DNA of 13,188 bases from DATGQT01 sp035304085 (GCA_035304085.1 DATGQT010000196.1:1-13188); one strand, 5' to 3'. Shown: positions 1 through 6,748, counted from the first letter of the stretch. The notes: generated by a model from the sequence alone, not told the origin. Made by a program: numbers and translations.

Positions 1-820
1 CGTCGAGGCCGAGGGCCACCGCCTCCCCCGCCGCCACCGCGCGGGCGAGGAGGACGGCCACGCGGCGGCCCGCCACGTCGTACGCCGCCACCTCGACGGC
101 CTGCGTCCGAGAGACCGCGAGGGTGAGGATCGCCGTCGTGGCGGTGGGGTTCGGGCGCGGCGGGGTGAGCGCGGCACCGGCCCCTTCCGGGCCTGCCTCG
201 ACGGCCACGGGAACGCCCGCGAGCGGCGTCGGCGTGGCGCTGACGAGGGTGGTGCCGCCGGAGGGCGCCCGCTGGAGCGACTCCCCGTCGGTGTCGGCCC
301 CGAAGTCGTCCTCGCCCTCGTCGGTGGCGCCGCCCGGGCCGGGGAACGGCGCCTGTCCCCCGTTGAAGAAGGCGCCGACGTAGGCGTGGGCGTCGGGGTG
401 GTAGAGGAAGAGCTCGTCGCCGTCGTTGTTGATGCCGAGGCCGGGGGCGCTGCCGCCGTCGCCGTTGGCGACGACGATGCCCGGCGGCGGCGTGCCGGGG
501 TCCCACTTGCCGACGACGACGACGTAGCCGCCCGGCTGGAGGACGGTGCCGTCGGCGAAGGTGTGGCGCAGCGGCGACGTGCTGGCGTCGTAGAGCTGCC
601 AGCCGCTGAGGTCCACGGCGCCGGGGCCGGCGTTGAACAGCTCGACGAACTCGTCGCCGTCCTCGGCCTCGCCGTCGCCGTCGGTGTCGAAGCTGGGGCC
701 GTCGGGGTTGCTGGGGTCGGCGAGGATCTCGTTGACGACGACGCCGGAGAGGTGCGCCTGCGCCGCGGCGGGGGTCGCCGCGAGCAGGAGCGCGAGGGGG
801 AGGGTGTAGCGGAGCGTCAT
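1..820 (-). CDS. Secreted lamin-tail-domain protein, 3' end missing
   Basis: The gene reads leftward from an ATG at 820 and runs off the window after 273 codons without a stop. Residues 1-21 form a signal peptide (hydrophobic core, then Ala-rich and AAAQ). Residues about 24-150 look like a lamin-tail domain: VVVNEILADPSNPDG, EFVELFNAGPGAVDLSGWQLYD, and NNDGDELFLY. An acidic DTDGDG stretch (about 45-50) inside it resembles a calcium-binding loop. A Pro/Gly/Asp-rich linker follows. From about residue 219 the PPRPNPTATTA start and the VEVAAYDVAGRRV strand resemble the C-terminal sorting domain of proteins secreted by the type IX system. The protein is therefore probably exported and released or surface-attached; its substrate cannot be told. 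There is no clear Shine-Dalgarno site. It diverges from ispH across 239 bp. Confidence 0.85.
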   Translation of the reverse strand, partial: MTLRYTLPLALLLAATPAAAQAHLSGVVVNEILADPSNPDGPSFDTDGDGEAEDGDEFVELFNAGPGAVDLSGWQLYDASTSPLRHTFADGTVLQPGGYVVVVGKWDPGTPPPGIVVANGDGGSAPGLGINNDGDELFLYHPDAHAYVGAFFNGGQAPFPGPGGATDEGEDDFGADTDGESLQRAPSGGTTLVSATPTPLAGVPVAVEAGPEGAGAALTPPRPNPTATTAILTLAVSRTQAVEVAAYDVAGRRVAVLLARAVAAGEAVALGLD

Positions 821-1059
821 TTGTTCGGGGGTCAGATGGTGATGAACGGACGCACGGAGATGATGCACGGGTCAAGGTAGGGCAAAGCGTCGAAATTTCC
901 ACCCCTGCCGCCGGCGTATCATGCGCGCGCCGCGCCGCGCCGGGTGAACGTTCCCCCAAGCCCTCCCCGGGGCGGCACCTCCCCCCCCGCGCCCGCGTTC
1001 GACGCCCGCCCCCACCGCGCGCGCGAATCCGCATTCCGACACCCGAGATCCACGACCGA
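821..1059. other. Divergent intergenic region, lamin-tail gene and ispH
   Basis: This 239-bp spacer should hold the promoters of both flanking genes. The only AT-rich pocket is around 891-898 (GAAATTT). On the minus strand, 879-873 reads TACCTTG, which loosely resembles the Bacteroidota -7 element (TAnnTTTG), but I see no matching upstream -33 element. The part next to ispH is GC-rich with CGCGC runs near 922-940. No convincing operator, RNA or small gene is visible. Confidence 0.3.
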
Positions 1060-2319
1060 ATGCGCCAGTTCGAGGTCCCCGTCTTCTACCGCAGCCCGAT
1101 CATCAGCCGGGTCAAGGAGGCCCGCCGCGCGGCGGACCCCCGCAAGCGCGACCTCGCCCCGAGCGTGCTCGACTTCGGGCCGGTCCGCTTCAAGGTCGCC
1201 CGCCACTTCGGGTTCTGCTACGGCGTCGAGCAGGCCATCGAGATCGCGTACCGGGCGCTGGAGGAGCACCCCGAGAAGGCCGCCGCCGGGCGGATCTTCC
1301 TCCTCTCGGAGATGATCCACAACCCCCACGTCAACGCCGACCTCGAGGCGCGCGGCATCCGGTTCCTCCGCACGACGGCCGGCGAGCAGCTCATCCCCTT
1401 CGACGAGCTCCGGCCGGACGACGTCGTCGTCATCCCCGCCTTCGGGACCACCCGCGAGATCGAGGCCGAGCTGCGCCGCCGCGGCCTCGAACCGCAGACC
1501 TACGACACCACCTGCCCCTTCGTCGAGAAGGTGTGGACGAAGAGCGCGCAGATCGGCCGCCAGGCCTACACCGTCGTCGTCCACGGCAAGCGCTACCACG
1601 AGGAGACCCGCGCCACGTTCAGCCACGCGCAGGCCCACGCCCCCGTCGTCGTCGTGCGCGACATGGCGGAGACGGAGGACCTCGCGAAGGTGATCACGGG
1701 CGAGGAGGGGCCGGACTTCTTCTTCGCGCGCTTCCGCGACCGCTACTCCCCCGGCTTCGACCCCGCGCGCGACCTCCAGAAGATCGGCGTCGTCAACCAG
1801 ACGACGATGCTGGCCACCGAGACGGAGGCCATCGCCGCGCGCCTCCGCGAGGCCATGCTCCAGCGCTACGGCGCCGACGACCTCGCCGCCCACTTCGCCG
1901 ACACGAGCGACACCCTCTGCTACGCGACGAAGGAGAACCAGGACGCCACGAAGGCGCTCATCGCCGCCGGCGCCGACCTCGCCCTCGTCGTCGGCGGCTA
2001 CAACTCCTCGAACACGAGCCACCTCGTGGACCTCTGCGAGGAGGCCATGCCGACGTACTTCGTCTCCGGCGCCGGCCGCCTCACCGGCCCCGACGAGATC
2101 CACCACTTCAACTGGCGCACGAAGGAGGAGGTCGTCACCCACGGCTGGCTGCCCGCGCCGCCCGACGGCCGCCCCGTCGAGATCCTCCTCACCGCCGGCG
2201 CCTCGTGCCCCGACGCCCTCCTCGACGCCGTCATCCGCCGCGTGCTGACGTGGTTCCCCGACGCGCGCTCGCTCGAGGAGGCGCTGGCGCCGTTCGAGGA
2301 AGTGGGAAGCGAGAGGTAG
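1060..2319 (+). CDS. ispH: 4-hydroxy-3-methylbut-2-enyl diphosphate reductase (IspH/LytB), long form
   Basis: This enzyme catalyses the last step of the MEP isoprenoid pathway, reducing HMBPP to IPP and DMAPP with a [4Fe-4S] cluster. The three cluster cysteines are visible: Cys53 in FGFCYGVEQ, Cys152 in YDTTCPFVEK, and Cys287 in DTLCYATKENQDA. Glu181/Glu182 in HGKRYHEET lie where the catalytic Glu of the E. coli enzyme is expected. VGGYNSSNTSHL (311-322) and the TAGASCPD block (378-385) match the substrate-binding C-terminal part. At 419 residues it is the long form seen in plants, cyanobacteria and Bacteroidota, with about 40 extra N-terminal residues before the first Cys motif. The ATG gives the usual N-terminus (MRQFEVPVFYRS). 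The last seven codons and stop lie inside a purine-rich 7-nt repeat array that begins at 2298. Confidence 0.96.
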   Translation: MRQFEVPVFYRSPIISRVKEARRAADPRKRDLAPSVLDFGPVRFKVARHFGFCYGVEQAIEIAYRALEEHPEKAAAGRIFLLSEMIHNPHVNADLEARGIRFLRTTAGEQLIPFDELRPDDVVVIPAFGTTREIEAELRRRGLEPQTYDTTCPFVEKVWTKSAQIGRQAYTVVVHGKRYHEETRATFSHAQAHAPVVVVRDMAETEDLAKVITGEEGPDFFFARFRDRYSPGFDPARDLQKIGVVNQTTMLATETEAIAARLREAMLQRYGADDLAAHFADTSDTLCYATKENQDATKALIAAGADLALVVGGYNSSNTSHLVDLCEEAMPTYFVSGAGRLTGPDEIHHFNWRTKEEVVTHGWLPAPPDGRPVEILLTAGASCPDALLDAVIRRVLTWFPDARSLEEALAPFEEVGSER

Positions 2320-2332
2320 GAACCGGGAAGGT
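2298..2332 (+). repeat. Purine-rich heptad array across the ispH stop codon
   Basis: Five consecutive 7-mers run in register: GGAAGTG, GGAAGCG, AGAGGTA, GGAACCG, GGAAGGT. The ispH stop (2317-2319) lies between the third and fourth. This is the reverse complement of the pyrimidine heptad found in front of the next two genes. The first 25 bases can pair with 2371-2395, giving 16 Watson-Crick pairs, 2 G-U pairs and 7 mismatches, so any hairpin here would be weaker than the one at 2764. Confidence 0.6.
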
Positions 2333-2367
2333 GCGGGTCGAGCGCCCCTCCCTCCGGCCGGCCTCCT

Positions 2368-2397
2368 AACTTCGCCCTTCACCCTTTACTCTTCCCC
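2368..2397 (+). repeat. Pyrimidine heptad array abutting the DUF202 start
   Basis: Four 7-mers in register (AACTTCG, CCCTTCA, CCCTTTA, CTCTTCC) plus CC lead straight into the ATG at 2398. The unit is close to the CACTTYY/CCCTTYY unit at 2810-2879. No Shine-Dalgarno site is present, so this pyrimidine tract is the only 5' leader signal I can see for the gene. Confidence 0.6.
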
Positions 2398-2778
2398 ATG
2401 CCCCCGCTCCGCTGGCCCCGCCGCTCGGACTGGGACCCCGTCGCGCTCGGCCACCTCATCCTCCGCGACCACCTCGCCGCCGAGCGGACCTACCTCGCCA
2501 ACGAGCGGACCCTCCTCGCCTACGTACGCACCGCGCTGGCGCTGGTGGCCGGCGGCGTCACCCTCCTCCACTTCTTCGACTACGCCGCCGCCGACGTGAG
2601 CGGCGTGGCGCTCGTCGTCCTCGGGCTCGCCGCGTTCGGGTTCGGGGCCCGGCGGTTCTTCCGCGTCCACCGCCGCGTCGCCACCTACTACCGGCGCGAG
2701 GTCGAGCAGGCCGCCGCCGCTGCCGGGACCGTCGGCGAGGAGAACGGGGAAGAGGGCGCCGCAGGAGGTGAGAAGTAA
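2398..2778 (+). CDS. DUF202 (YidH-like) small inner-membrane protein
   Basis: This 126-residue protein has the DUF202 signature near its N-terminus: HLAAERTYLANERTLLAYVRTALALVAGG, residues about 25-53. The NERT..AYVRTALAL core runs into the first membrane segment (about 42-61), and a second follows at about 66-85 (GVALVVLGLAAFGFGARRFF). The arginine-rich stretch RRFFRVHRRV after it should stay in the cytoplasm. The tail (about 104-126) is Ala/Glu/Gly-rich and probably disordered. No biochemical function is established for the family. It lies 78 bp after ispH. Its last codons and TAA sit in a purine heptad array (2764-2798) that can fold onto the leader of the next gene, so part of the GEEGAAGGEK tail may be repeat-derived. 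Confidence 0.88.
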   Translation: MPPLRWPRRSDWDPVALGHLILRDHLAAERTYLANERTLLAYVRTALALVAGGVTLLHFFDYAAADVSGVALVVLGLAAFGFGARRFFRVHRRVATYYRREVEQAAAAAGTVGEENGEEGAAGGEK

Positions 2779-2844
2779 AAAGGGGGAAGTGAAAAAGGTG
2801 GCTACGAGGCCCTTTTCACTTCTCACTTCTCACTTCCCACTTTT
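2764..2844 (+). repeat. Intercistronic foldback hairpin built of heptads
   Basis: The left arm 2764-2798 is five purine 7-mers (GGAGGTG, AGAAGTA, AAAAGGG, GGAAGTG, AAAAAGG). The right arm 2810-2844 is the first five of ten pyrimidine 7-mers. Paired without gaps (coordinates of each pair sum to 5608), the arms give 26 Watson-Crick pairs, 4 G-U pairs and 5 mismatches over 35 positions. The loop is 11 nt (2799-2809). The DUF202 stop codon (2776-2778) lies in the left arm. In RNA this would be a long stem between two co-oriented genes and could act as an attenuator, an RNase site or a translational-coupling device. Which of these applies is inference. Confidence 0.75.
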
Positions 2845-2879
2845 CACTTTTCCCTTTCCACTTTTCCCTTTCCACTTTC
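2810..2879 (+). repeat. Ten tandem pyrimidine heptads before the methyltransferase start
   Basis: Ten 7-mers follow each other without a break, each fitting CMCTTYY. They start with CCCTTTT (2810-2816) and CACTTCT (2817-2823, repeated at 2824-2830), and end with CACTTTC (2873-2879). CCG and the ATG at 2883 follow directly. The first five copies form the right arm of the hairpin at 2764-2844. There is no Shine-Dalgarno site. Heptanucleotide tandem repeats between genes are known in cyanobacteria as STRR sequences; this unit is different. Confidence 0.85.
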
Positions 2880-2882
2880 CCG

Positions 2883-3635
2883 ATGCCCTGGTACGAGGAC
2901 TGGTTCGACGCCGACGCCTACGAGCTCGTCTACGAGGAGCGCGACGAGAGCGAGGCGGAGCGGCTGGCCGACCTCATCGAGCGGGCCGCGCAGCCCTCGC
3001 CGGGTTCGGACGTCCTCGACGTGGGGACGGGCCGGGGGCGCCACGCTCGCGTGCTGGCCCGCCGCGGCTACCGCGTGACGGGGCTCGACCTCTCGGCCAA
3101 CGCCGTCGCCACCGCGCGCGCCCGCGCCGCGGCCGAGGGGCTCACGCCCGCGCAGGTCGTCTTCGTCCAGGGCGACATGCGGCTGCCCCACTTCCAGGAG
3201 CGCTTCGACGGCGCCACGAACCTCTTCACCTCGTTCGGCTACTTCGAGGACGACGCGGACCACCAGCGGGCCGTCTCCGCCATGGCCGCCGCGCTCAAGC
3301 CCGGCGGCTGGCTCGTGCAGGACGTCCTCAACGCGCCCTACGTCCGCGCCCACCTCGTGCCCGCGGACGAGAAGACCGTCGACGGCGTGCGCGTGCGGCA
3401 GGAGCGCTGGGTCGAGGGCGCCCACGTCCACAAGCGCATCACGCTGACGCCGGAGGGCGGCGGCCCGGCGCGCGTCTACACCGAGCACGTCCGCCTCCTC
3501 ACGCGCGACGACTTCGCGCGGATGTACGCCGCCGCGGGCCTCCGCCTCGTCGAGACCTTCGGCGACTACGGCGGCGGGCCGCACAGCCCCGAGAGCCCCC
3601 GCCTCATCCTCCACGCCGAGAAGCCCGCCGGCTGA
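2883..3635 (+). CDS. Class I SAM-dependent methyltransferase
   Basis: This 250-residue protein has a Rossmann methyltransferase fold. Motif I is VLDVGTGRGRHA (residues 44-55), which binds AdoMet. Motif post-I is GLDLS (67-71), with the acidic residue that contacts the ribose. A GDM acidic loop is at 97-99. A long NLFTSFGYF strand (113-121) and ALKPGGWLVQDVLN (137-150) complete the fold. The MPWYEDWFDADAYELVY start is typical of a family of Bacteroidota methyltransferases, which supports the ATG at 2883. The second half (about 160-250) is a beta-rich region that may set substrate specificity, which cannot be read from sequence. Translation probably depends on the unusual pyrimidine heptad leader directly upstream. 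Confidence 0.9.
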   Translation: MPWYEDWFDADAYELVYEERDESEAERLADLIERAAQPSPGSDVLDVGTGRGRHARVLARRGYRVTGLDLSANAVATARARAAAEGLTPAQVVFVQGDMRLPHFQERFDGATNLFTSFGYFEDDADHQRAVSAMAAALKPGGWLVQDVLNAPYVRAHLVPADEKTVDGVRVRQERWVEGAHVHKRITLTPEGGGPARVYTEHVRLLTRDDFARMYAAAGLRLVETFGDYGGGPHSPESPRLILHAEKPAG

Positions 3636-3669
3636 CGGCCCGCCGCCGCACCGCCGTGTATTTTCCGGC

Positions 3670-4416
3670 ATGAACGTCACGCCCGCGCCCACCCGCTCCC
3701 CCATCGGCGCCATCCTCATGGCCGTGGTCGGCCTCGCCGGCTTCCTCGGCGCCGTCTACGTCGGCTGCTCGGCCTTCCTCAAGTCGAAGCCGATCTACCG
3801 GGACGCCGTCGCCATCGCGCTCGCCGACCCCCTCGTGGCCGAGACGCTCGGGGCGCCCGTCGAGGAGGGCTTCTTCCTCAACGGCGCCATCGAGTCGGAC
3901 GGGATGGATTCTCGGGCGACGTACCTCACGCGGCTCGACGGCGCGCGCCGCTCGGGCACCCTCCGCATCCGCGGCTTCAGCGACGGCGACGTGTGGCACG
4001 TCGCCGAGATGACGCTGGAGGCCGGCGACGACCGCCTCCACTACGCCCCCGGCGCCGGCTTCCGCCGCGCCGGCGAGCCCCCGAACCCCAGCCCCTCCGA
4101 GCCCACCGCCATGATCGCCCGCACCTGGCACGGCGTCGTCCGCACCGAGGACGCCGACGCCTACCACGCCTACCTCCTCGAGACCGGCGTGCCGGACTAC
4201 CGCGCCACCCCCGGCAACGAGGGCGTCTACGTCCTCCGCCGCACCGACGGCGACCGCACCCACTTCCTCCTCCTCACGCTCTGGACGTCCTACGACGCCA
4301 TCCGCGCCTTCGCCGGCGACGACGTCGAGCGCGCCCGGTACTACCCCGAGGATCGGCAGTACCTTCTCGAGCTCGAACCGAACGTGACCCACTACGAGGT
4401 GCTGGAGCACCCGTAG
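3670..4416 (+). CDS. Coa1-like membrane domain fused to an ABM-type domain
   Basis: The 248-residue product has two parts. Residues 12-36 are a single membrane anchor. Residues about 40-122 resemble the Coa1/Tim21-like fold of cytochrome c oxidase assembly factor 1: YRDAVAIALADPLVAETLG, then RSGTLRIRGFSDGDVWHVAEMTLE. A Pro-rich linker (about 128-146) leads to residues 148-248, an alpha/beta ferredoxin-like domain of the antibiotic biosynthesis monooxygenase (ABM) type: MIARTWHGVV, DAYHAYLLETGVPDYRATPG, GVYVLRR, FLLLTLWTSYDAIRAFAG. The ABM part starts with Met148 (ATG at 4111), so it could also be made alone, but there is no stop or frame change before it. Many such ABM domains are non-catalytic or act in small-molecule or haem chemistry; the substrate is unknown. 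Confidence 0.75.
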   Translation: MNVTPAPTRSPIGAILMAVVGLAGFLGAVYVGCSAFLKSKPIYRDAVAIALADPLVAETLGAPVEEGFFLNGAIESDGMDSRATYLTRLDGARRSGTLRIRGFSDGDVWHVAEMTLEAGDDRLHYAPGAGFRRAGEPPNPSPSEPTAMIARTWHGVVRTEDADAYHAYLLETGVPDYRATPGNEGVYVLRRTDGDRTHFLLLTLWTSYDAIRAFAGDDVERARYYPEDRQYLLELEPNVTHYEVLEHP

Positions 4417-4454
4417 CGGGGAGGAACGGCTACAGGAAGCGACGCACGCCCGCA

Positions 4455-4489
4455 CCATCTCCCATCCGCCATCGCCCATCTGCCATGAA
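4455..4489 (+). repeat. CCATCNN heptad repeat containing the dipeptidase start codon
   Basis: Five 7-mers in perfect register: CCATCTC, CCATCCG, CCATCGC, CCATCTG, CCATGAA. The last contains the ATG at 4485. The period matches the arrays at 2368 and 2810 but the unit is different, and no complementary purine arm pairs with it. It is the main leader signal seen for the dipeptidase gene. Confidence 0.65.
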
Positions 4490-5882
4490 TGAGGCCCTCG
4501 ACTACGCCCGCACCCACGCCGACCGCTTCGTGGACCAGCTCAAGGACTGGCTCCGCATCCCCTCCATCTCCACCGACCCCGCGTACAAGGCCGACGTCCG
4601 CCGCGCCGCCGACTGGCTCGCCGACGACCTCCGCCGCATCGGCATCCAGCGGGTGGAGGTCATGGAGACGGGCTCCGAGGAGGCCCCCGGCCACCCCATC
4701 GTCTACGCCGAGCACACGGTGGACCCGTCGAAGCCGACCGTCCTCGTCTACGGCCACTACGACGTGCAGCCACCGGACCCGCTGGAGCTCTGGGAGAGCC
4801 CCCCGTTCGAGCCCGTCGAGAAGGACGGCAACCTCGTCGCCCGCGGCTCCTCCGACGACAAGGGGCAGGCGTTCATGCACGTGAAGGCGGCCGAGGCGTA
4901 CCTCGCCGGCGGCGGCCTCCCCGTCAACCTCAAGTTCCTCATCGAGGGCGAGGAGGAGAGCGGGAGCGTGAACCTGGAGCCGTTCATCGAGCGGCACAGG
5001 GACCTCCTCGCGGCCGACGTGGTGCTGATCTCGGACACGGGGCTGTTCGCCCCCGGCGTGCCGAGCATCACCTACGGCCTCCGCGGGCTGGCCTACGTCG
5101 AGGTCACGCTCCAGGGGCCGAGCCGCGACCTCCACTCGGGGATGTACGGCGGGGCCGTCCACAACCCCGCCAGCGCGCTCTGCAAGATGATCGCCGAGCT
5201 CCACGACGAGGGCCACCGCGTGACCGTCGAGGGGTTCTACGACGACGTCCGCCCGCTCACCGAGGAGGAGCGCGCCACGTTCGCCGCGCTCCCGTTCGAC
5301 GAGGCCGCCTGGCTGGCCGAGGTGGGCGTGAAGGTGCCCCGCACGGAGGAGGGCTACACCGCGCTCGAGGGCGTCACCGCCCGGCCGACCATCGAGGTCA
5401 ACGGGATCTGGGGCGGCTACACCGGGCAGGGCGCCAAGACCGTGCTCCCGGCCAAGTGCAGCGCGAAGATCTCGTGCCGCCTCGTGCCGGACCAGACGCC
5501 CGAGGACATCACCGAGAAGCTCCGCCGCCACTTCGAGCGCCACACCCCCGAGACGATGACGCTCACGTTCACCGACCTCCACGGCGGCCACGGCGCCATC
5601 GTGGACACCTCCGCGCCGGCGATGCAAGCGGCGAAGGAGGCGATGGCCGGGGTGTTCGGGCGCGAGCCCTACTTCACGCGCGAGGGCGGGAGTATCCCCG
5701 TCGTCGCCGGGTTCAAGCGGCTCCTCGGCCTCGACACCGTGCTGATGGGGTTCGGCCTCGACTCCGACGCCATCCACTCGCCGAACGAGAAGTTCGGGCT
5801 GGACCGGTTCCACCAGGGCATCGAGGCCGGCATCCGCTTCCTCGACGCCTACGCCCGGATGGGCGACGGGCAGGCCGCCTGA
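4485..5882 (+). CDS. M20 family metallo-dipeptidase
   Basis: This 465-residue di-zinc peptidase should hydrolyse dipeptides or short peptides in the cytoplasm; no signal peptide is visible. The M20 motifs are all present. YGHYDVQP holds metal ligand His91 and Asp93. RGSSDDKGQ (120-128) holds the bridging Asp. EGEEESGS (154-161) holds the general base Glu157 and metal ligand Glu158. Asp184 is in ISDTG, and His431 is in AIHSPNEKF. DLHSGMYGG (215-223) and the GIWGGYTGQGAKTVLP block belong to the lid/dimerisation domain, and its His is used in trans. Length and motif order match the carnosinase/PepV-like dipeptidase branch. The ATG at 4485 gives a normal family N-terminus; any further upstream extension would be read-through of antisense-like Arg/Pro sequence. 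Confidence 0.93.
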   Translation: MNEALDYARTHADRFVDQLKDWLRIPSISTDPAYKADVRRAADWLADDLRRIGIQRVEVMETGSEEAPGHPIVYAEHTVDPSKPTVLVYGHYDVQPPDPLELWESPPFEPVEKDGNLVARGSSDDKGQAFMHVKAAEAYLAGGGLPVNLKFLIEGEEESGSVNLEPFIERHRDLLAADVVLISDTGLFAPGVPSITYGLRGLAYVEVTLQGPSRDLHSGMYGGAVHNPASALCKMIAELHDEGHRVTVEGFYDDVRPLTEEERATFAALPFDEAAWLAEVGVKVPRTEEGYTALEGVTARPTIEVNGIWGGYTGQGAKTVLPAKCSAKISCRLVPDQTPEDITEKLRRHFERHTPETMTLTFTDLHGGHGAIVDTSAPAMQAAKEAMAGVFGREPYFTREGGSIPVVAGFKRLLGLDTVLMGFGLDSDAIHSPNEKFGLDRFHQGIEAGIRFLDAYARMGDGQAA

Positions 5883-5907
5883 CGGTCCGCGTCCGATGGA
5901 TGCGGGA

Positions 5908-5945
5908 GGCGCGTCGCGCCGTGACCCCGCGCGGAGACCGCGCGG
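5908..5945. terminator. Two GC palindromes after the dipeptidase gene
   Basis: A 13-bp odd palindrome (5908-5920, GGCGCG-T-CGCGCC) is followed by CCGCGCGG at 5927-5934 and again at 5938-5945, separated by AGA. The pair gives an 8-bp GC stem with a 3-nt loop. No T-run follows, so intrinsic termination is uncertain. It sits between the dipeptidase stop and the LolA-like start. Confidence 0.35.
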
Positions 5946-5988
5946 CTGCCCGGTGCTGCGTTCCGATCCCTCCCACCTTACCGTACCC

Positions 5989-6741
5989 ATGCATCACCGC
6001 TTCGTCTTCGCCCTCCTCGTCCTCCTCGGCGCCGCGCCCGCACGGGCGCAGATCGGCCCCGACGTCGTGCGGATGGCGCCCGAGGAAGCGTTCGCCGCCG
6101 TCGAGCGGATCCTCGCCGAGACCGAGCACCTCGCCTCGGACGGGGTCATCGTCCGCGCCGACTCCGCCCTCACGGCCCACCTCGTCGGCGGCCTCTGGCT
6201 CGGCCCCGGCAACCGCGTCCGCGTCCGCGCCGACGGCGTGTTCATGGACTTCCTGGCCAACGCCTCCCTCCGCCTCGTCTCCGACGGCACGCGCATGATC
6301 GGCGGGCGCTCGCCCGAGATCGGGTTCGACACCACGGCGGCCCCGGCGCTCCGCGAGGCCCTCGCCGTCGGGCTCGCGCGGATGGGCCTCCTCCACAACC
6401 TCACCCGCCTCTTCGCCGGCGCCCCGCCGGAGCGCGCCGACGGCGGCGTGCGCGACTGGGTCGAGGTCCACGACCTCGCGTGGCTCCCCGAGAGCGAGGT
6501 CGTCGGGCGCCCGACCCGCCCCCTCCGCTTCACCGTCCGCGTCGACGGCGTGGACACCGCCGAGGCCGTGCTCCACCTCGACGCGGCGACGGGCCTGCCC
6601 CTCCGGCGCACGCAGACGGTGGCGTTCCCCACGGGCCCCCTCGTCGTCGAGGAGCGCTACACCGGATGGACCGTCTCGCCGGCCGAGGAGGGCACGTTCG
6701 CCGTGGAGCCGGGCCCGTTCGAGCCGCTCCGGTTCGAGTGA
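5989..6741 (+). CDS. Exported LolA-like protein of unknown function
   Basis: The start is the ATG at 5989, because it gives a clean signal peptide (MHHRFVFALLVLLGAAPARAQ, 1-21). The longer in-frame start at 5896 would bury it. The mature protein (about 229 residues) looks like a beta-sheet lipoprotein-carrier-like fold. RFTVRVDGVDTAEAVLHLDA and TGLPLRRTQTVAFPTG (about 180-218), followed by VVEERYTGWTV, resemble the C-terminal strands of LolA/LppX-type and related periplasmic proteins. An N-terminal helix (APEEAFAAVERILAETEHL) precedes them. There is no lipobox Cys, so it is probably soluble in the periplasm. No enzymatic motif is visible. It lies just upstream of the cell-wall L,D-transpeptidase gene, separated by a strong GC hairpin. 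Confidence 0.7.
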   Translation: MHHRFVFALLVLLGAAPARAQIGPDVVRMAPEEAFAAVERILAETEHLASDGVIVRADSALTAHLVGGLWLGPGNRVRVRADGVFMDFLANASLRLVSDGTRMIGGRSPEIGFDTTAAPALREALAVGLARMGLLHNLTRLFAGAPPERADGGVRDWVEVHDLAWLPESEVVGRPTRPLRFTVRVDGVDTAEAVLHLDAATGLPLRRTQTVAFPTGPLVVEERYTGWTVSPAEEGTFAVEPGPFEPLRFE

Positions 6742-6748
6742 ACCCGGC

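Noticed and set aside
386..880. 164-codon plus-strand frame over the lamin-tail gene
   Set aside because: The minus-strand product has a signal peptide, a lamin-tail domain and a sorting-domain-like C-terminus. The plus frame is low-complexity Val/Ala/Asp/Gly sequence.
919..2382. 487-codon open frame on the minus strand opposite ispH
   Set aside because: It is antisense to a clear ispH gene, is rich in Arg/Gly/Ala/Val/Glu with no motif, and reflects the scarcity of stops in a GC-rich genome.
2764..2844. Ordinary intrinsic terminator of the DUF202 gene
   Set aside because: The stem includes the stop codon and reaches toward the next start, and the pyrimidine tract continues as ordered heptads rather than a T-run. 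Termination is not excluded, but the structure is more than a standard terminator.
2810..2879. CRISPR-like array
   Set aside because: The repeat unit is 7 nt with no spacers, and there are no cas genes.
3655..3672. Bacteroidota-type promoter (TATTTTC) just before the Coa1-ABM gene
   Set aside because: It lies only a few bases from the ATG, lacks an upstream -33 element and matches the -7 consensus poorly.
4392..5990. 532-codon minus-strand frame opposite the dipeptidase
   Set aside because: It is a shadow of the M20 gene; the product is repetitive Val/Glu/Leu/Gly sequence without domains.
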